DNA of 64,000 bases from DMER64 sp964554535 (GCA_964554535.1 CAZKPB010000012.1:10520-74519); one strand, 5' to 3'; shown: positions 19,218 to 28,434, counted from the stretch's first letter. A program made the numbers and translations. Notes: generated by a model not told the origin, from the letters alone.

Positions 19218-20333
19218 ATGAGTGAAGTTTTCTATTCTAACTTACATGCTTCTCCGGGCAACAGTTTGCCCGCGAAATTCAAGAAATTAATAAAGGCGGC
19301 AGGCATTGAACAAATGCACTGTAAAGATAAATTTGCCGCCATAAAGATCCATTTTGGAGAGCTGGGCAATATGGCTTTTCTGCGTCACAATTACGCCCAA
19401 CGTCTGGCCGAGGTGCTTGCCGATATGGGTGCCAAACCTTTCCTGGCAGACTCCAATACGTTATATTCCGGTACACGCTCCAATGCGGTGGACCATTTGC
19501 ATACGGCTTTTCTCAACGGATACAACGCCGTGAGCGTGCCTTCGGCCCCGGTGATTATTGCCGACGGACTTAAAGGTACGGATGAAGTGTCTGTCCCCGT
19601 TCCGGGCGGCACCTATTGCATTGAAGCTAAAATCGGCGCGGTCATTGCCAAAGCCGATGCCATAATATCCTTGTCGCACTTCAAGGGACACGAGCAGACC
19701 AGTTTTGGGGGAGCCCTCAAAAACCTGGGAATGGGGTCGGCCAGTGTAGGCGGAAAGTTGCATCTGCATTCCGATTCGCAGCCCACCGTTAACCGTGACC
19801 TGTGTGTGGGCTGCGGCCAGTGCGAGGCCAATTGCCGTCACGGTGCCATTCGCGTGGCTTTGGACGGGGTGGCGGTCATTGACAAGACTATCTGCGTGGG
19901 TTGCGGCCAGTGTATTGCCGTATGTCAGTTCGGGGCGGCCTGTGTGGACAGCTGGTCCTCGGCCCGTAACCTGGCGGCCAAAATATCCGAATACGCGCTG
20001 GCGGTGGTGCACGGGAAACCCCATTTCCATGTGGCGCTCATTACGGATGTATCTCCGCTGTGCGACTGCTGGGGCTGTAACGACGTACCCATTGTGCCCA
20101 ATCTGGGTATGCTGGCCTCTTTTGACCCGGTGGCTCTGGACCAGGCCTGTTTTGATATGGTGTGCAAGGCCGAGGCGATACCCGGCAGTGCGGTCAATCC
20201 GGACGGACAGGACTCGCATCGTGACCAGAATAAATTCCATTTTGTCCACCCCGCCACGGACGGACTTTTTGGACTGGAACACGCGGAAACAATCGGATTG
20301 GGTTCGCGGACCTATACACTTACAGAAATATAA
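19218..20333 (+). CDS. DUF362 protein with two 4Fe-4S ferredoxin motifs
   Basis: 371 aa. The start at 19218 (MSEVFYSNLHAS) is chosen because the upstream in-frame start at 19188 lies in the operator palindrome. An N-terminal DUF362 domain (about 1-190, with LSHFKGHEQTSFGGALKNLG) is followed by two ferredoxin motifs, CVGCGQCEANC (about 195) and CVGCGQCIAVC (about 223), and a C-terminal CDCWGC segment. It is a cytoplasmic iron-sulfur protein, probably in electron transfer; the exact reaction of DUF362 proteins is not settled. It heads a plus-strand run with the Fe-S aldo/keto reductase 16 bp downstream, which suggests a shared redox task. Confidence 0.88.
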   Translation: MSEVFYSNLHASPGNSLPAKFKKLIKAAGIEQMHCKDKFAAIKIHFGELGNMAFLRHNYAQRLAEVLADMGAKPFLADSNTLYSGTRSNAVDHLHTAFLNGYNAVSVPSAPVIIADGLKGTDEVSVPVPGGTYCIEAKIGAVIAKADAIISLSHFKGHEQTSFGGALKNLGMGSASVGGKLHLHSDSQPTVNRDLCVGCGQCEANCRHGAIRVALDGVAVIDKTICVGCGQCIAVCQFGAACVDSWSSARNLAAKISEYALAVVHGKPHFHVALITDVSPLCDCWGCNDVPIVPNLGMLASFDPVALDQACFDMVCKAEAIPGSAVNPDGQDSHRDQNKFHFVHPATDGLFGLEHAETIGLGSRTYTLTEI

Positions 20334-20349
20334 TTCAGGAGGTTACTAT

Positions 20350-21600
20350 ATGGATTCAGAATCAACATTTTCACGCAGAGAGTTTCTGAGGACTCTGGCC
20401 GTGGCGGGAGCCGGATTGTATTTGGTGCGTTTGCCCCTGACGGCTGCAGTACCCTATCAGAAAAAAGAATCGAAAGCGTACCAAATGAAATATCGGTTAT
20501 TGGGACGTACCGGATTGAATGTGAGTGTGATTGGATTAGGCTGTGAAGGATTTTCCGGCAAGTCGGCCCAGGAGTTGGGCCACGAACTGGATTTTGCACA
20601 GGAACACGGAATCAATTTCATTGACCTGTACGCGTCTGACCCGCAGTTGCGCAGCAACTTGGGGAAAGCCCTCAAGGGAAGGCGCAAAAAATTTTTGATT
20701 CAGGGACATATCTGTTCCACCTGGGAAAACGGGCAGTACCTGCGCACCCGGGACGTGAACAAGACCAAGGCGGCCTTCCGTGATTTGTTGCAACGACTGA
20801 GTACGGACTATGTGGATATTGGGATGATTCACTACGTGGATGACGTGGATGACTTCCACACCGTCTTTGACGGGGAAATTATCCGGCTGGTGAACCAGTA
20901 CAAGCGGGAAGGGCAGATCCGCTATATAGGGATAAGCAGCCACAATACGCAGGTAGCCCGGATGGCTGTGGAAACGGGGCTGGTGGACGTGCTGATGTTT
21001 TCTCTTAACCCCGCCTATGACATGATGCCCGACCCGCAGCACAAGGAGCGTCAGTTGTTGGACCCGCAACGCAAGGCGTTGTACGAACTGTGTGCGCGCA
21101 CCAATGTGGGCATTGACGTGATGAAGGCTTTTGGAGGGGGCAATCTGCTGAGTGACAAGAACTCTCCTTTTGGGAAGGCGCTCACACCGGCCCAATGCAT
21201 TGAATACGCCCTCAGCCGTCCGGGTGTGGCGTCGGTGATGTGTGGATGCAACGGCTTGGAACAGATGCAACAATCTCTTGACTGGTGCACCGCCACGGCG
21301 GCCCAAAAAGATTATGCCGCCACCTTGGCGACCGCTGCCGGTTATTCTTGGAAAGGGCAGTGCATGTATTGCGGACATTGCGCCCCCTGCGTCAAAAACA
21401 TTGACATAGCCTCGGTAAACAAATACCTCAATCTGGCCCTGGCCGGTGAACAGATTCCGGAAACCGTGCGGGACCACTACAAACTGCTGGCGCACCACGC
21501 CGGCGAGTGTGTGGAATGCGGTGCCTGTATGAAGCGCTGTCCTTTTGAGGTGAATATTATAGCGCAGATGCGCAAGGCAAAAAAAGTATTCGGATATTGA
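20350..21600 (+). CDS. Tat-leader aldo/keto reductase with C-terminal 4Fe-4S domain
   Basis: 416 aa from the ATG at 20350; the long open frame before it is only a shadow of the DUF362 gene. Residues 8-30 form a twin-arginine leader (SRREFLRTLAVAGAG). An aldo/keto reductase barrel follows (about 40-320, YRLLGRTGLNVSVIGLG), then CMYCGHCAPC and CVECGACMKRC, ligands for two 4Fe-4S clusters. The stretch that normally carries the AKR catalytic lysine reads LIQGHIC, so the classical tetrad is doubtful and cluster-based chemistry may dominate. The next gene starts 1 bp after its stop. Likely an exported or membrane-side oxidoreductase; substrate unknown. Confidence 0.88.
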   Translation: MDSESTFSRREFLRTLAVAGAGLYLVRLPLTAAVPYQKKESKAYQMKYRLLGRTGLNVSVIGLGCEGFSGKSAQELGHELDFAQEHGINFIDLYASDPQLRSNLGKALKGRRKKFLIQGHICSTWENGQYLRTRDVNKTKAAFRDLLQRLSTDYVDIGMIHYVDDVDDFHTVFDGEIIRLVNQYKREGQIRYIGISSHNTQVARMAVETGLVDVLMFSLNPAYDMMPDPQHKERQLLDPQRKALYELCARTNVGIDVMKAFGGGNLLSDKNSPFGKALTPAQCIEYALSRPGVASVMCGCNGLEQMQQSLDWCTATAAQKDYAATLATAAGYSWKGQCMYCGHCAPCVKNIDIASVNKYLNLALAGEQIPETVRDHYKLLAHHAGECVECGACMKRCPFEVNIIAQMRKAKKVFGY

Positions 21601-21601
21601 C

Positions 21602-22777
21602 ATGAAAAAGATTTCGTTTTTTCTTTTGGGGGTGTTGCTGCTATGCGGCTGCCGCCAAGCGGACCCTGCGCAAAAGGCCAATCAGACTCTTGAGTCATTG
21701 AGGCAACAGCTGAATGCGGTGGGATTTTCCGTAGCTGTGGTAAAGGACAATCAAATCATCTATACGCAGGCGTTTGGATATAAGTCGTTGGAAGACAGCG
21801 TGCCGTTGGCTCCTGACAACCTTATGCGCATTGCCTCTATTTCCAAGAGTTTTACCGCCACGGCGCTGATGCAGCAGTACGAACAGGGCAAATTCTCCCT
21901 GGATGACGACGTGAGTGAGGCTTTGGGCTTCTTGTTGCGCAACCCGTATTTTCCGGAGGTTCCCATTACGTACCGGATGCTGCTGACCCACACTTCCAGT
22001 CTGCTGGATACGGCCGGCTACTTCAGTCTGGACGTGGTCAACCCGCAAAAAACGGCCGACGTGCGAGGGTCGTTTCACCAATACCGTCCCGGCAGCGCCT
22101 ACGATTACTGCAATCTGGGCTTCAATACTATTGGTGCGCTGGTGGAAATTCATTCCGGAGAACGTTTTGATAGCTATGTCAAGGCCCATATCCTGGAACC
22201 GCTGGGACTGTATGCCTCGTTTAATGTAAACGATCTGGATGCCGCGCGTTTTGCCACGTTGTACGAATATGAGGACGGCGCCTTTGTGGCGCAAGAGGAA
22301 GCCTACGCCCCCAGAAAAGAGCAGATAGCCCAATACGTTCCGGGCTATTCCACTCCCGTCTTTTCTCCTACCGGCGGTATGAAGATCTGTGCGGCAGACC
22401 TGGCCAAACATATGCTTATACAGATGAACGGAGGTTCCTGGAACGGGGTGACCCTTTTGGCCCCGCAAAGCGTGGAGGCTATGCAGACGCCTTCACACAT
22501 ACAGCCTTATGACAATCCTGAAGCGCAGCAACTGTACGGGTTCGCCCTGGAACAGACGGACAAACTGGTGCAGGGCGAACACCTGACGGGGCACACCGGC
22601 AGTGCGTACGGGCTTGCCTCGGCCTTTTTCTTCAGTCCCCAGAAACATTTCGGGCTGGTGATGATGTGCAACGGGTATGATGCCACGCGGCCGGTGTTGG
22701 ACAACGGGTTTGAGGCTATCCGGTCGGACGTGATCAATGCGCTGTACCGCATATTTATTGCGCCCGGTGTGCAGTAA
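21602..22777 (+). CDS. Class C beta-lactamase-fold serine hydrolase lipoprotein
   Basis: 391 aa with lipobox LLLCGC (Cys about 16). The SxxK motif is SISKSF (about 75-80), a YxN-type motif is YDYCNLG (about 163), and the late HTGSAYG block (about 337) replaces the KTG motif, all as in the beta-lactamase/transpeptidase-like family PF00144. Such proteins are esterases, D-amino-peptidases or beta-lactamases; resistance cannot be claimed from this sequence. It is translationally close to the aldo/keto reductase gene (1-bp gap), which argues for one operon. Confidence 0.88.
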   Translation: MKKISFFLLGVLLLCGCRQADPAQKANQTLESLRQQLNAVGFSVAVVKDNQIIYTQAFGYKSLEDSVPLAPDNLMRIASISKSFTATALMQQYEQGKFSLDDDVSEALGFLLRNPYFPEVPITYRMLLTHTSSLLDTAGYFSLDVVNPQKTADVRGSFHQYRPGSAYDYCNLGFNTIGALVEIHSGERFDSYVKAHILEPLGLYASFNVNDLDAARFATLYEYEDGAFVAQEEAYAPRKEQIAQYVPGYSTPVFSPTGGMKICAADLAKHMLIQMNGGSWNGVTLLAPQSVEAMQTPSHIQPYDNPEAQQLYGFALEQTDKLVQGEHLTGHTGSAYGLASAFFFSPQKHFGLVMMCNGYDATRPVLDNGFEAIRSDVINALYRIFIAPGVQ

Positions 22778-22816
22778 ACGGCGGGGGAATGCATTTAGAA
22801 TTAAACGGTTGTTGTT

Positions 22817-23263
22817 ATGAAAAAGATTACCAGAAGTTGTTTCCGCTTCAAAAACTGGATACTTTCCGGACTCATGGGAATGTTGGGGGTTACCTCGTGT
22901 GACCGTATATTGCCCAGGGTGGAATATGGTATGCCTCACGCGGACCATACGCTTAAAGGCTCCGTCACCACACTGCAAAATGTGGCTCTTCCGGGAATCA
23001 GGGTGGTGGTGAAGGTAAAAGACAAGGAATGGGCCGATACCTTAAAGACAGATGCTTCCGGCAATTATATGTTCCAGGACCCGTATGCCTGGCCCGATAC
23101 GGACTACGACGTGATTTTTGAAGATACCGACGGCGCGGAAAACGGCGGTACCTTCCGCACGCAAACCCAAACGGCCGAGTTTGGCAACTATTCCAAACCT
23201 TCCGGAAATTGGTACCACGGAGCCCAGACGGTGACGTTGAACGTCAAGATGGAAAACGAATAG
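22817..23263 (+). CDS. Radical SAM-associated putative lipoprotein (TIGR04134-like)
   Basis: 148 aa. Lipobox VTSC at about 31-34 after a hydrophobic leader that starts with a basic stretch (MKKITRSCFRFKNW). The mature part has a carboxypeptidase-regulatory-like beta domain (HTLKGSVTTLQNVALPGIRVV, then TLKTDASGNYMFQD). It is followed 12 bp later by a radical SAM protein, the arrangement known in Bacteroidota as the lipoprotein/rSAM pair (TIGR04134/TIGR04133). The pair's function is unknown; the lipoprotein is a plausible modification substrate or partner. Confidence 0.82.
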   Translation: MKKITRSCFRFKNWILSGLMGMLGVTSCDRILPRVEYGMPHADHTLKGSVTTLQNVALPGIRVVVKVKDKEWADTLKTDASGNYMFQDPYAWPDTDYDVIFEDTDGAENGGTFRTQTQTAEFGNYSKPSGNWYHGAQTVTLNVKMENE

Positions 23264-23275
23264 TTTTTTGCGGCC

Positions 23276-24349
23276 ATGCGGCAAAAATTGGCTCTTGAAC
23301 TGCACCGGATGCAATGCCATACGTTGCGTAAAACGCATCCCCTGCGCGCGTTGTTCTGGGAATGCACCCTGCGTTGCAATATGCACTGTCTGCATTGCGG
23401 AAGCGACTGCAAGACCGTTTCCAAAACGGCCGATATGCCGGCGGCCGATTTTCTCAAAGTCATAGCTCAGATCAGTGCGTCCCTGTCCCGGGGAGCACCC
23501 AAACCGGAAATTATCCTTACCGGAGGGGAAGCCTTGTTGCGTAAGGATCTGGAAGACGTGGGCCTGCTGCTCAACGGGGCCGGGTATGCCTGGGGGCTGG
23601 TGACCAACGGATTGTTACTGACAGCGGCACGTTACGAATCTCTGAAACAAAGCGGGATGGGCGCCCTGACGCTCAGTCTGGACGGTTTCAGGGAAGATCA
23701 CAATTGGATGCGCGGGGTGGAAGGGGCCTTTGACGGGGCGTTGCGGGCGTTGGATGTGCTGCTGGCGGACACCTCGGGCCAGGTCAACTGGGATATTGTC
23801 ACCTGTGTCAACCGCCGCACACTGCCCAAGTTACCGGCTTTCAAGCAATGGCTCATAGAAAAGGGCGTCCGTCACTGGCGCCTCTTTACGGTCTTCCCCA
23901 GCGGAAGGGCCGTGGAAAATCCTTTTTTACAACTGACGCCCCAAGAATTTGCGGCCACTTTTGATTTTATTGTCGCCACCCGCAAAGAAGGGCTGATAGA
24001 CGTCTCGTACGGCTGTGAAGGTTTTTTGGGTCCCTACGAGGGGAAGGTGCGGGACCATCTGTTCAGTTGCCAGGCCGGCGTTACGGTGGCCTCCGTGCTG
24101 GCCGACGGTTCCATTGGGGCCTGTCCGTCCATCAGGGCCAACTTCAATCAGGGTTCCATTTACACGGATTCCTTTATGGACGTATGGAATAATGAATTCA
24201 AAGTATTCCGCGACCGCAGCTGGACGCGTCGCGTGGAACCCTGTGCCGGCTGCAACCAGTGGCGTTACTGTATGGGCAACGGAATGCATCTGTGGGATAA
24301 TGAACAGCATCTGAAGTGCTGCCATTACCACAGATTGCTAGACCGCTAA
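23276..24349 (+). CDS. Radical SAM protein of the lipoprotein-associated type (TIGR04133-like)
   Basis: 357 aa. The SAM/4Fe-4S motif CNMHCLHC lies at about 31-38, followed by the ILTGGEALLRKDL block. C-terminal cysteines (LFSCQAG, GACPS, CAGCNQWRYC, KCCHY) look like a SPASM-type auxiliary cluster domain, as in sulfatase maturases and peptide-modifying enzymes. No sulfatase is in the window, while a partner lipoprotein gene lies 12 bp upstream, so modification of that lipoprotein or a linked peptide is the better guess. Its stop overlaps the stop of the convergent DUF2007 gene by 4 bp. Confidence 0.9.
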   Translation: MRQKLALELHRMQCHTLRKTHPLRALFWECTLRCNMHCLHCGSDCKTVSKTADMPAADFLKVIAQISASLSRGAPKPEIILTGGEALLRKDLEDVGLLLNGAGYAWGLVTNGLLLTAARYESLKQSGMGALTLSLDGFREDHNWMRGVEGAFDGALRALDVLLADTSGQVNWDIVTCVNRRTLPKLPAFKQWLIEKGVRHWRLFTVFPSGRAVENPFLQLTPQEFAATFDFIVATRKEGLIDVSYGCEGFLGPYEGKVRDHLFSCQAGVTVASVLADGSIGACPSIRANFNQGSIYTDSFMDVWNNEFKVFRDRSWTRRVEPCAGCNQWRYCMGNGMHLWDNEQHLKCCHYHRLLDR

Positions 24350-24600
24350 CGGGCCTGCTCGTCTTCACTCTCTGCCTGTTCCGCGTCTTTGTGCAAGTCT
24401 TTGGCTACCCATTTGCGGGCTGCCTCTTCTTCCTCATCCGGTACGCGCACGTCAATGGTGAACGTGTCGATAAGGATTACCGGCGGATAGATGGAGTTCA
24501 TGGCATTGTTGAACACTACGGGATGCAGGCCTTCATTTTCCAGCTTGCCTTTTATGAGTTCGGCTTCAAAGGGAGAAGCGCAATGTGTAATTATTTTCAT
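24346..24600 (-). CDS. DUF2007 family small protein
   Basis: 84 aa. The pattern MKIITHCASPFEAELIKGKL followed by GLHPVVFNNAMNSIYP is the usual DUF2007 start, a ferredoxin-like fold found in putative signal-transducing proteins. The tail is strongly acidic (DEEEEAARKW). It stands alone on the minus strand between two plus-strand genes. Function unknown. Confidence 0.82.
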   Translation of the reverse strand: MKIITHCASPFEAELIKGKLENEGLHPVVFNNAMNSIYPPVILIDTFTIDVRVPDEEEEAARKWVAKDLHKDAEQAESEDEQAR

Positions 24601-24658
24601 AGGGTCGGGTATTTACATTACGTATTTTATTTCAGGTGAAAGATACGTAAAATCTGCG

Positions 24659-24666
24659 TACCTTCG
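24659..24666 (+). promoter_or_regulatory. -7 element TACCTTCG upstream of the GH92 gene
   Basis: TACCTTCGC fits TAnnTTyG and lies 27 nt before the ATG at 24694. No -33 TTTG at the usual spacing was found, so confidence is moderate to low. Confidence 0.4.
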
Positions 24667-24693
24667 CACATCTCAAACTCTCAACTACCCGTT

Positions 24694-27081
24694 ATGCGTC
24701 GTGCATTTTTATTTTTCCTGCTGCTGCTGCCTTTGGGACTTAACGCCCAACAGAGTGTGACCCGGTATGTGAACCCCTTTATAGGCACCCAGCGGATGGG
24801 GCACACCTTCCCCGGCGCCTGCGTGCCTTTTGGGGCCGTGCAGTTGAGCCCCGATACGGATACCATTCCCCACAATGTGGAGGGGGCCTACCAGAAAGAA
24901 GTCTATAATTACTGCGCCGGCTATCAGTATGAAGACAAGACCATTGTGGGATTCAGTCATACCCATCTTAACGGGACGGGCCACTCGGACCTGGGGGACG
25001 TGCTGCTTATGCCCGTGCAGGGAACCGACCGTCTGAACCCCGGTACGGCCGACCATCCGGAAAACGGCTACCGCTCACGCTTCTCGCACAGTACGGAGGA
25101 AGCTTCGCCCGGTTACTATGCGGTCACGCTGGATGACTATAACATTGAAGTGGAACTTACGGCCACCCCCCGTGGCGGCATGCACCGCTATACCTACCTC
25201 ACCCAGGACGGGAAAAAGGCGTCGGCGGGCAGGGTGCTGCTGGATTTGAACCACGGCCTGTACAATTACGACGGCAAGGTGCTTTGGGCCCAGGTGCGCG
25301 TGGAAGACGAATATACGCTTACCGGTTACCGTATCACCGAGGGCTGGGCGCGTACCAATTACACGTATTTTGCCATCAAGTTCTCCCGGCCCGTCAAAAA
25401 TTACGGTTGCGCATTGAATCAGGACAAAACTTATAACGGATTCTGGAGACAGTTTGACCAGCAGCAGCATTTTCCGGAGATGGGAGGGCAGGGCCTGACC
25501 GCCTACTTTGATTTTGACCTGGTCAAGAACGGAGGCAGTTATGCCGATGACGGGGTGCTGGAAGTCAGGGTCGCCCTTTCAGGAGTGGATTGCCTGGGGG
25601 CTTTGGCCAATTTGAAGGCCGAGCTGGAGGATAAAAATTTTGAATCGGTGCTGTGGGAGGCTCAGAAAATGTGGGATCAGGCGCTGTCTGTAATAGAACT
25701 GGATCCCACGCAGGGAAATCAGAAGGCCGAGGACCGGAAAGTCAGTTTCTATACGGCCCTGTACCATACCATGATTAATCCGTCGCTCTATCAGGACGTG
25801 GACGGCCGTTACCGCGGCATTGACCATAACATCCATACCAGCCAAAGTCATCAGAATTACACCGTTTTTTCTCTATGGGACACCTTCCGTGCCCTGCACC
25901 CCTTGATGAACCTGACCGCCCCGGTGCGCAGCCGCCAATTTGTGGCGTCTATGCTGGCGCACTATGATCAGAGCGTGCACCATATGTTGCCGGTTTGGTC
26001 GCTGCAGGGCAATGAAAATTGGTGCATGACGGGCTATCACGCTGTTTCCGTACTGGCCGACTCGTACGCTAAGGGGCTGCTGCCGCAAAGTTTGCTGCCC
26101 CGTTTGGTCGAGGCGGCTTCCGCCTCGGCAAGTGTGCCTTATTACAGCGGGATGGCGTCCTATATGAAAGACGGGTTTGTGGACGCGCAGGCAAGTGCTT
26201 CCGGGGCCTCTCAAACGCTGGAATACGCATACGACGACTGGTGTGTGTTCCAGTTGGCCAATGCGGCGGCCGACCCGGTGAAGACGGCCAGTTTCAGGGA
26301 TAGGGCCGTCAATTACCGCAATGTGTTTGACTCGGCTCTGGGACTGGTACGCGCACGCAATGCCGACGGCAGCTTTGTGACGCCGTTTGATGCGCTGGAC
26401 ACGCAGGGACAGGGATTCATAGAAGGCAACTCGTGGAATTACTCGTTTTTTGTGCCGCATAACGTGGCCGATTTGATTACACGGATGGGGGGCAAAAAAC
26501 GTTTTGAGAACCGTTTGGATTCGCTTTTTACCATGAACCTGCCGGACCGATATTTTGAACAGACGGAAGATATTACGCGCGACGGGATTATGGGCTGCTA
26601 CGTACACGGCAACGAGCCGTCCCATCACGTACCCTACCTCTATGCCTGGACGGGTGCTCCCTGGAAAGGACAGGAGCGCCTCAAATTCATAATGGACGGG
26701 ATGTATCGCAATGCTCCCGACGGACTCTGCGGCAACGACGACTGCGGCCAGATGTCTGCCTGGTATGTATTTACGGCCATGGGCTTTTATCCGGTGTGTC
26801 CCGGAACCGACCAGTATGTGCTGGGAATCCCGTATTTCAAGAACCTGTCCCTGAGGCTGGAAAACGGGAAGGCATTTACGGTAAATGCGCCTTTGCTCTC
26901 TGACAAGAACTGTTACGTGAAAGAGGTGCGGCTTAACGGTAAAGTGCTGACTACCGCATATATTACACATACACAAATTATGGCCGGCGGGGTATTGGAA
27001 TTTGTGATGTCCGCTTCTCCGGCCCGCGGAAGAACGTTTAAGGGAAGCAATTTGCCGTATTCCTTTGAACCCGGTAAATAA
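24694..27081 (+). CDS. GH92 family exo-alpha-mannosidase, exported
   Basis: 795 aa with a short signal peptide ending near LGLNAQ. Family GH92 enzymes release alpha-linked mannose (alpha-1,2 and others) in a calcium-dependent inverting reaction and are frequent in gut Bacteroidales that use host or yeast glycans. Seen here: the opening block YVNPFIGTQRMGHTFPGACVP, the central SLWDTFRALHPL, and the catalytic-domain block GLCGNDDCGQMSAWYV (about 670). Length is normal. It is followed 41 bp later by the kinase-rhaD-purL group, which has its own promoter. Confidence 0.95.
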   Translation: MRRAFLFFLLLLPLGLNAQQSVTRYVNPFIGTQRMGHTFPGACVPFGAVQLSPDTDTIPHNVEGAYQKEVYNYCAGYQYEDKTIVGFSHTHLNGTGHSDLGDVLLMPVQGTDRLNPGTADHPENGYRSRFSHSTEEASPGYYAVTLDDYNIEVELTATPRGGMHRYTYLTQDGKKASAGRVLLDLNHGLYNYDGKVLWAQVRVEDEYTLTGYRITEGWARTNYTYFAIKFSRPVKNYGCALNQDKTYNGFWRQFDQQQHFPEMGGQGLTAYFDFDLVKNGGSYADDGVLEVRVALSGVDCLGALANLKAELEDKNFESVLWEAQKMWDQALSVIELDPTQGNQKAEDRKVSFYTALYHTMINPSLYQDVDGRYRGIDHNIHTSQSHQNYTVFSLWDTFRALHPLMNLTAPVRSRQFVASMLAHYDQSVHHMLPVWSLQGNENWCMTGYHAVSVLADSYAKGLLPQSLLPRLVEAASASASVPYYSGMASYMKDGFVDAQASASGASQTLEYAYDDWCVFQLANAAADPVKTASFRDRAVNYRNVFDSALGLVRARNADGSFVTPFDALDTQGQGFIEGNSWNYSFFVPHNVADLITRMGGKKRFENRLDSLFTMNLPDRYFEQTEDITRDGIMGCYVHGNEPSHHVPYLYAWTGAPWKGQERLKFIMDGMYRNAPDGLCGNDDCGQMSAWYVFTAMGFYPVCPGTDQYVLGIPYFKNLSLRLENGKAFTVNAPLLSDKNCYVKEVRLNGKVLTTAYITHTQIMAGGVLEFVMSASPARGRTFKGSNLPYSFEPGK

Positions 27082-27104
27082 TGGCACCTATCCAAAAAAT
27101 GTAT

Positions 27105-27112
27105 TATCTTTG
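27105..27112 (+). promoter_or_regulatory. -7 element TATCTTTG for the kinase-rhaD-purL group
   Basis: TATCTTTG at 27105-27112 lies 10 nt before the ATG at 27123, leaving a predicted leader of only a few bases. No clear -33 TTTG is visible upstream. Confidence 0.5.
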
Positions 27113-27122
27113 CTATTAAAAT

Positions 27123-27671
27123 ATGACCCCCAAAAACACCTTAATTGTCAATTTGTTTGGCGGACCGGCAGCGGGAAAGACTACTTGTGCGTGGGAAATT
27201 GCCAGTAAGCTCAAAAAACAGCATTTGGTAACGGAATACGTTTCTGAATACGCCAAAGAATTAGTGTGGGACCAGAATTTTGAGCTTTTGGACGGCAGCG
27301 AGCCGCACCAGAGGCACATTTTTGAGGTCCAAACGCACAGGGTGGAACGTCTGGTTGGAAAAGTGGACGTTGTTGTGACAGATGCCACGTTGTTGAACAG
27401 CCTGGTTTACGGCAAAAATATAACAGAAGTCTTCCGCAAGGAGATACTGGACAATTTTTTGCGTTTCAACAACTTCAACCTGTTTATCCAGCGGGCGGCG
27501 TATTTTGAACAGGAGGGAAGGGTGCATAACCTGGAGCAGTCGTTGTCCATAGACGAGGACATCATTGATATCCTGGTGGGCAACAAAATATCGTTTAAAA
27601 CGTACAGCCACCGTACATTGGACCTGGTGGTAATGAAAATATGTTTACTAATAAACACTAACGCAAAATGA
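27123..27671 (+). CDS. Phage-like P-loop nucleotide kinase/ATPase
   Basis: 182 aa. The Walker A motif GGPAAGKTTCAWEI starts at residue 11; VVVTDATLLNSLVYG (about 78-92) is the Walker B/substrate region. The sequence from TEYVSEYAKELVWDQ onward follows the pattern of small P-loop kinases usually met in tailed phages. The substrate is not known; a nucleotide or nucleoside phosphate is the usual guess. Its TGA overlaps the rhaD ATG (ATGA at 27668-27671), so the two are translationally coupled. A phage-type kinase in a sugar/purine gene group is odd. Confidence 0.75.
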   Translation: MTPKNTLIVNLFGGPAAGKTTCAWEIASKLKKQHLVTEYVSEYAKELVWDQNFELLDGSEPHQRHIFEVQTHRVERLVGKVDVVVTDATLLNSLVYGKNITEVFRKEILDNFLRFNNFNLFIQRAAYFEQEGRVHNLEQSLSIDEDIIDILVGNKISFKTYSHRTLDLVVMKICLLINTNAK

Positions 27672-28429
27672 TTCTAAAGTACAACGGCCCTTTGCAAATG
27701 CAGATCAATGCTATTGCACGAGTAGCAGAACACCTTTGGGCAAAAGGTTGGGCGGAACGCAACGCAGGCAACATTTCTGTGAACATTACAGATTACATTG
27801 GAGATGATAACCGGACCCTTCCGGCTATTCAAAAGATTCCGCTTTATTATACTTTTCCCGAACTGGAAGGTCAGTTTTACTATGTAACCAGTGCGGGCTC
27901 CCGTATGCGTGACTTGGCCCGGGACCCTATGGATCAAGGAATTATTATCCGCGTGGAAGCCGGCGGCAAGAGCATAGACATTATTGCCGACAAGGACCTT
28001 CCGCCAACTATTGAGTTACCTTCCCACTTGTTAATGCACCAGTTTTTTGCCCACGAATCCATCAAAGAAGGCAAAGAAGTGGGAGCCGGCCGTCGTGTGG
28101 TATTCCATACACACCCCACCGAGTTGATTGCCCTGTCGCATATCAAGGAATTGCAAAGTACGCAGGCCATTACCAAGGCCTTGTACCAGATGCACGCGGA
28201 AGTGCAGATGTCTGTTCCGCGCGGCCTGGCCTGGGTGCCCTATGAAGAACCGGGTTCCATGGAACTGGCCCGTGCCGGCATCAAGGACCTCAAGGACCAT
28301 CGTTTCATGCTGTGGGAACGTCACGGCGTGCTCGGTACCGGAAGCAATATCACGGAAGTCTTTGATATGATAGATACGCTTAACAAGGCGGCTCAGATTT
28401 ACATTCTCAAACATTTATTGGAAAAATAA
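27668..28429 (+). CDS. rhaD: L-rhamnulose-1-phosphate aldolase
   Basis: 253 aa, class II zinc aldolase that splits L-rhamnulose 1-phosphate into dihydroxyacetone phosphate and L-lactaldehyde. Visible: WAERNAGNISVNIT near the start (substrate phosphate-binding region), the zinc motif VVFHTHPTEL (about 139-148), and the late RHGVLGTG block (about 218). Other rhamnose genes (rhaB, rhaI, transporter) are absent nearby, so it may serve a regulon located elsewhere or a related phosphorylated ketose. It is coupled to the upstream kinase by a 4-bp overlap, and purL starts 5 bp after its stop. Confidence 0.88.
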   Translation: MILKYNGPLQMQINAIARVAEHLWAKGWAERNAGNISVNITDYIGDDNRTLPAIQKIPLYYTFPELEGQFYYVTSAGSRMRDLARDPMDQGIIIRVEAGGKSIDIIADKDLPPTIELPSHLLMHQFFAHESIKEGKEVGAGRRVVFHTHPTELIALSHIKELQSTQAITKALYQMHAEVQMSVPRGLAWVPYEEPGSMELARAGIKDLKDHRFMLWERHGVLGTGSNITEVFDMIDTLNKAAQIYILKHLLEK

Positions 28430-28434
28430 AACTT

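Noticed and set aside
21602..22777. Beta-lactam resistance gene
   Set aside because: The fold is right, but the motifs are those of the broad serine hydrolase/esterase family; nothing indicates hydrolysis of beta-lactam drugs.
23276..24349. Anaerobic sulfatase-maturating enzyme
   Set aside because: The cysteine pattern is similar, but no sulfatase is near and the adjacent lipoprotein fits the lipoprotein-associated radical SAM family better.
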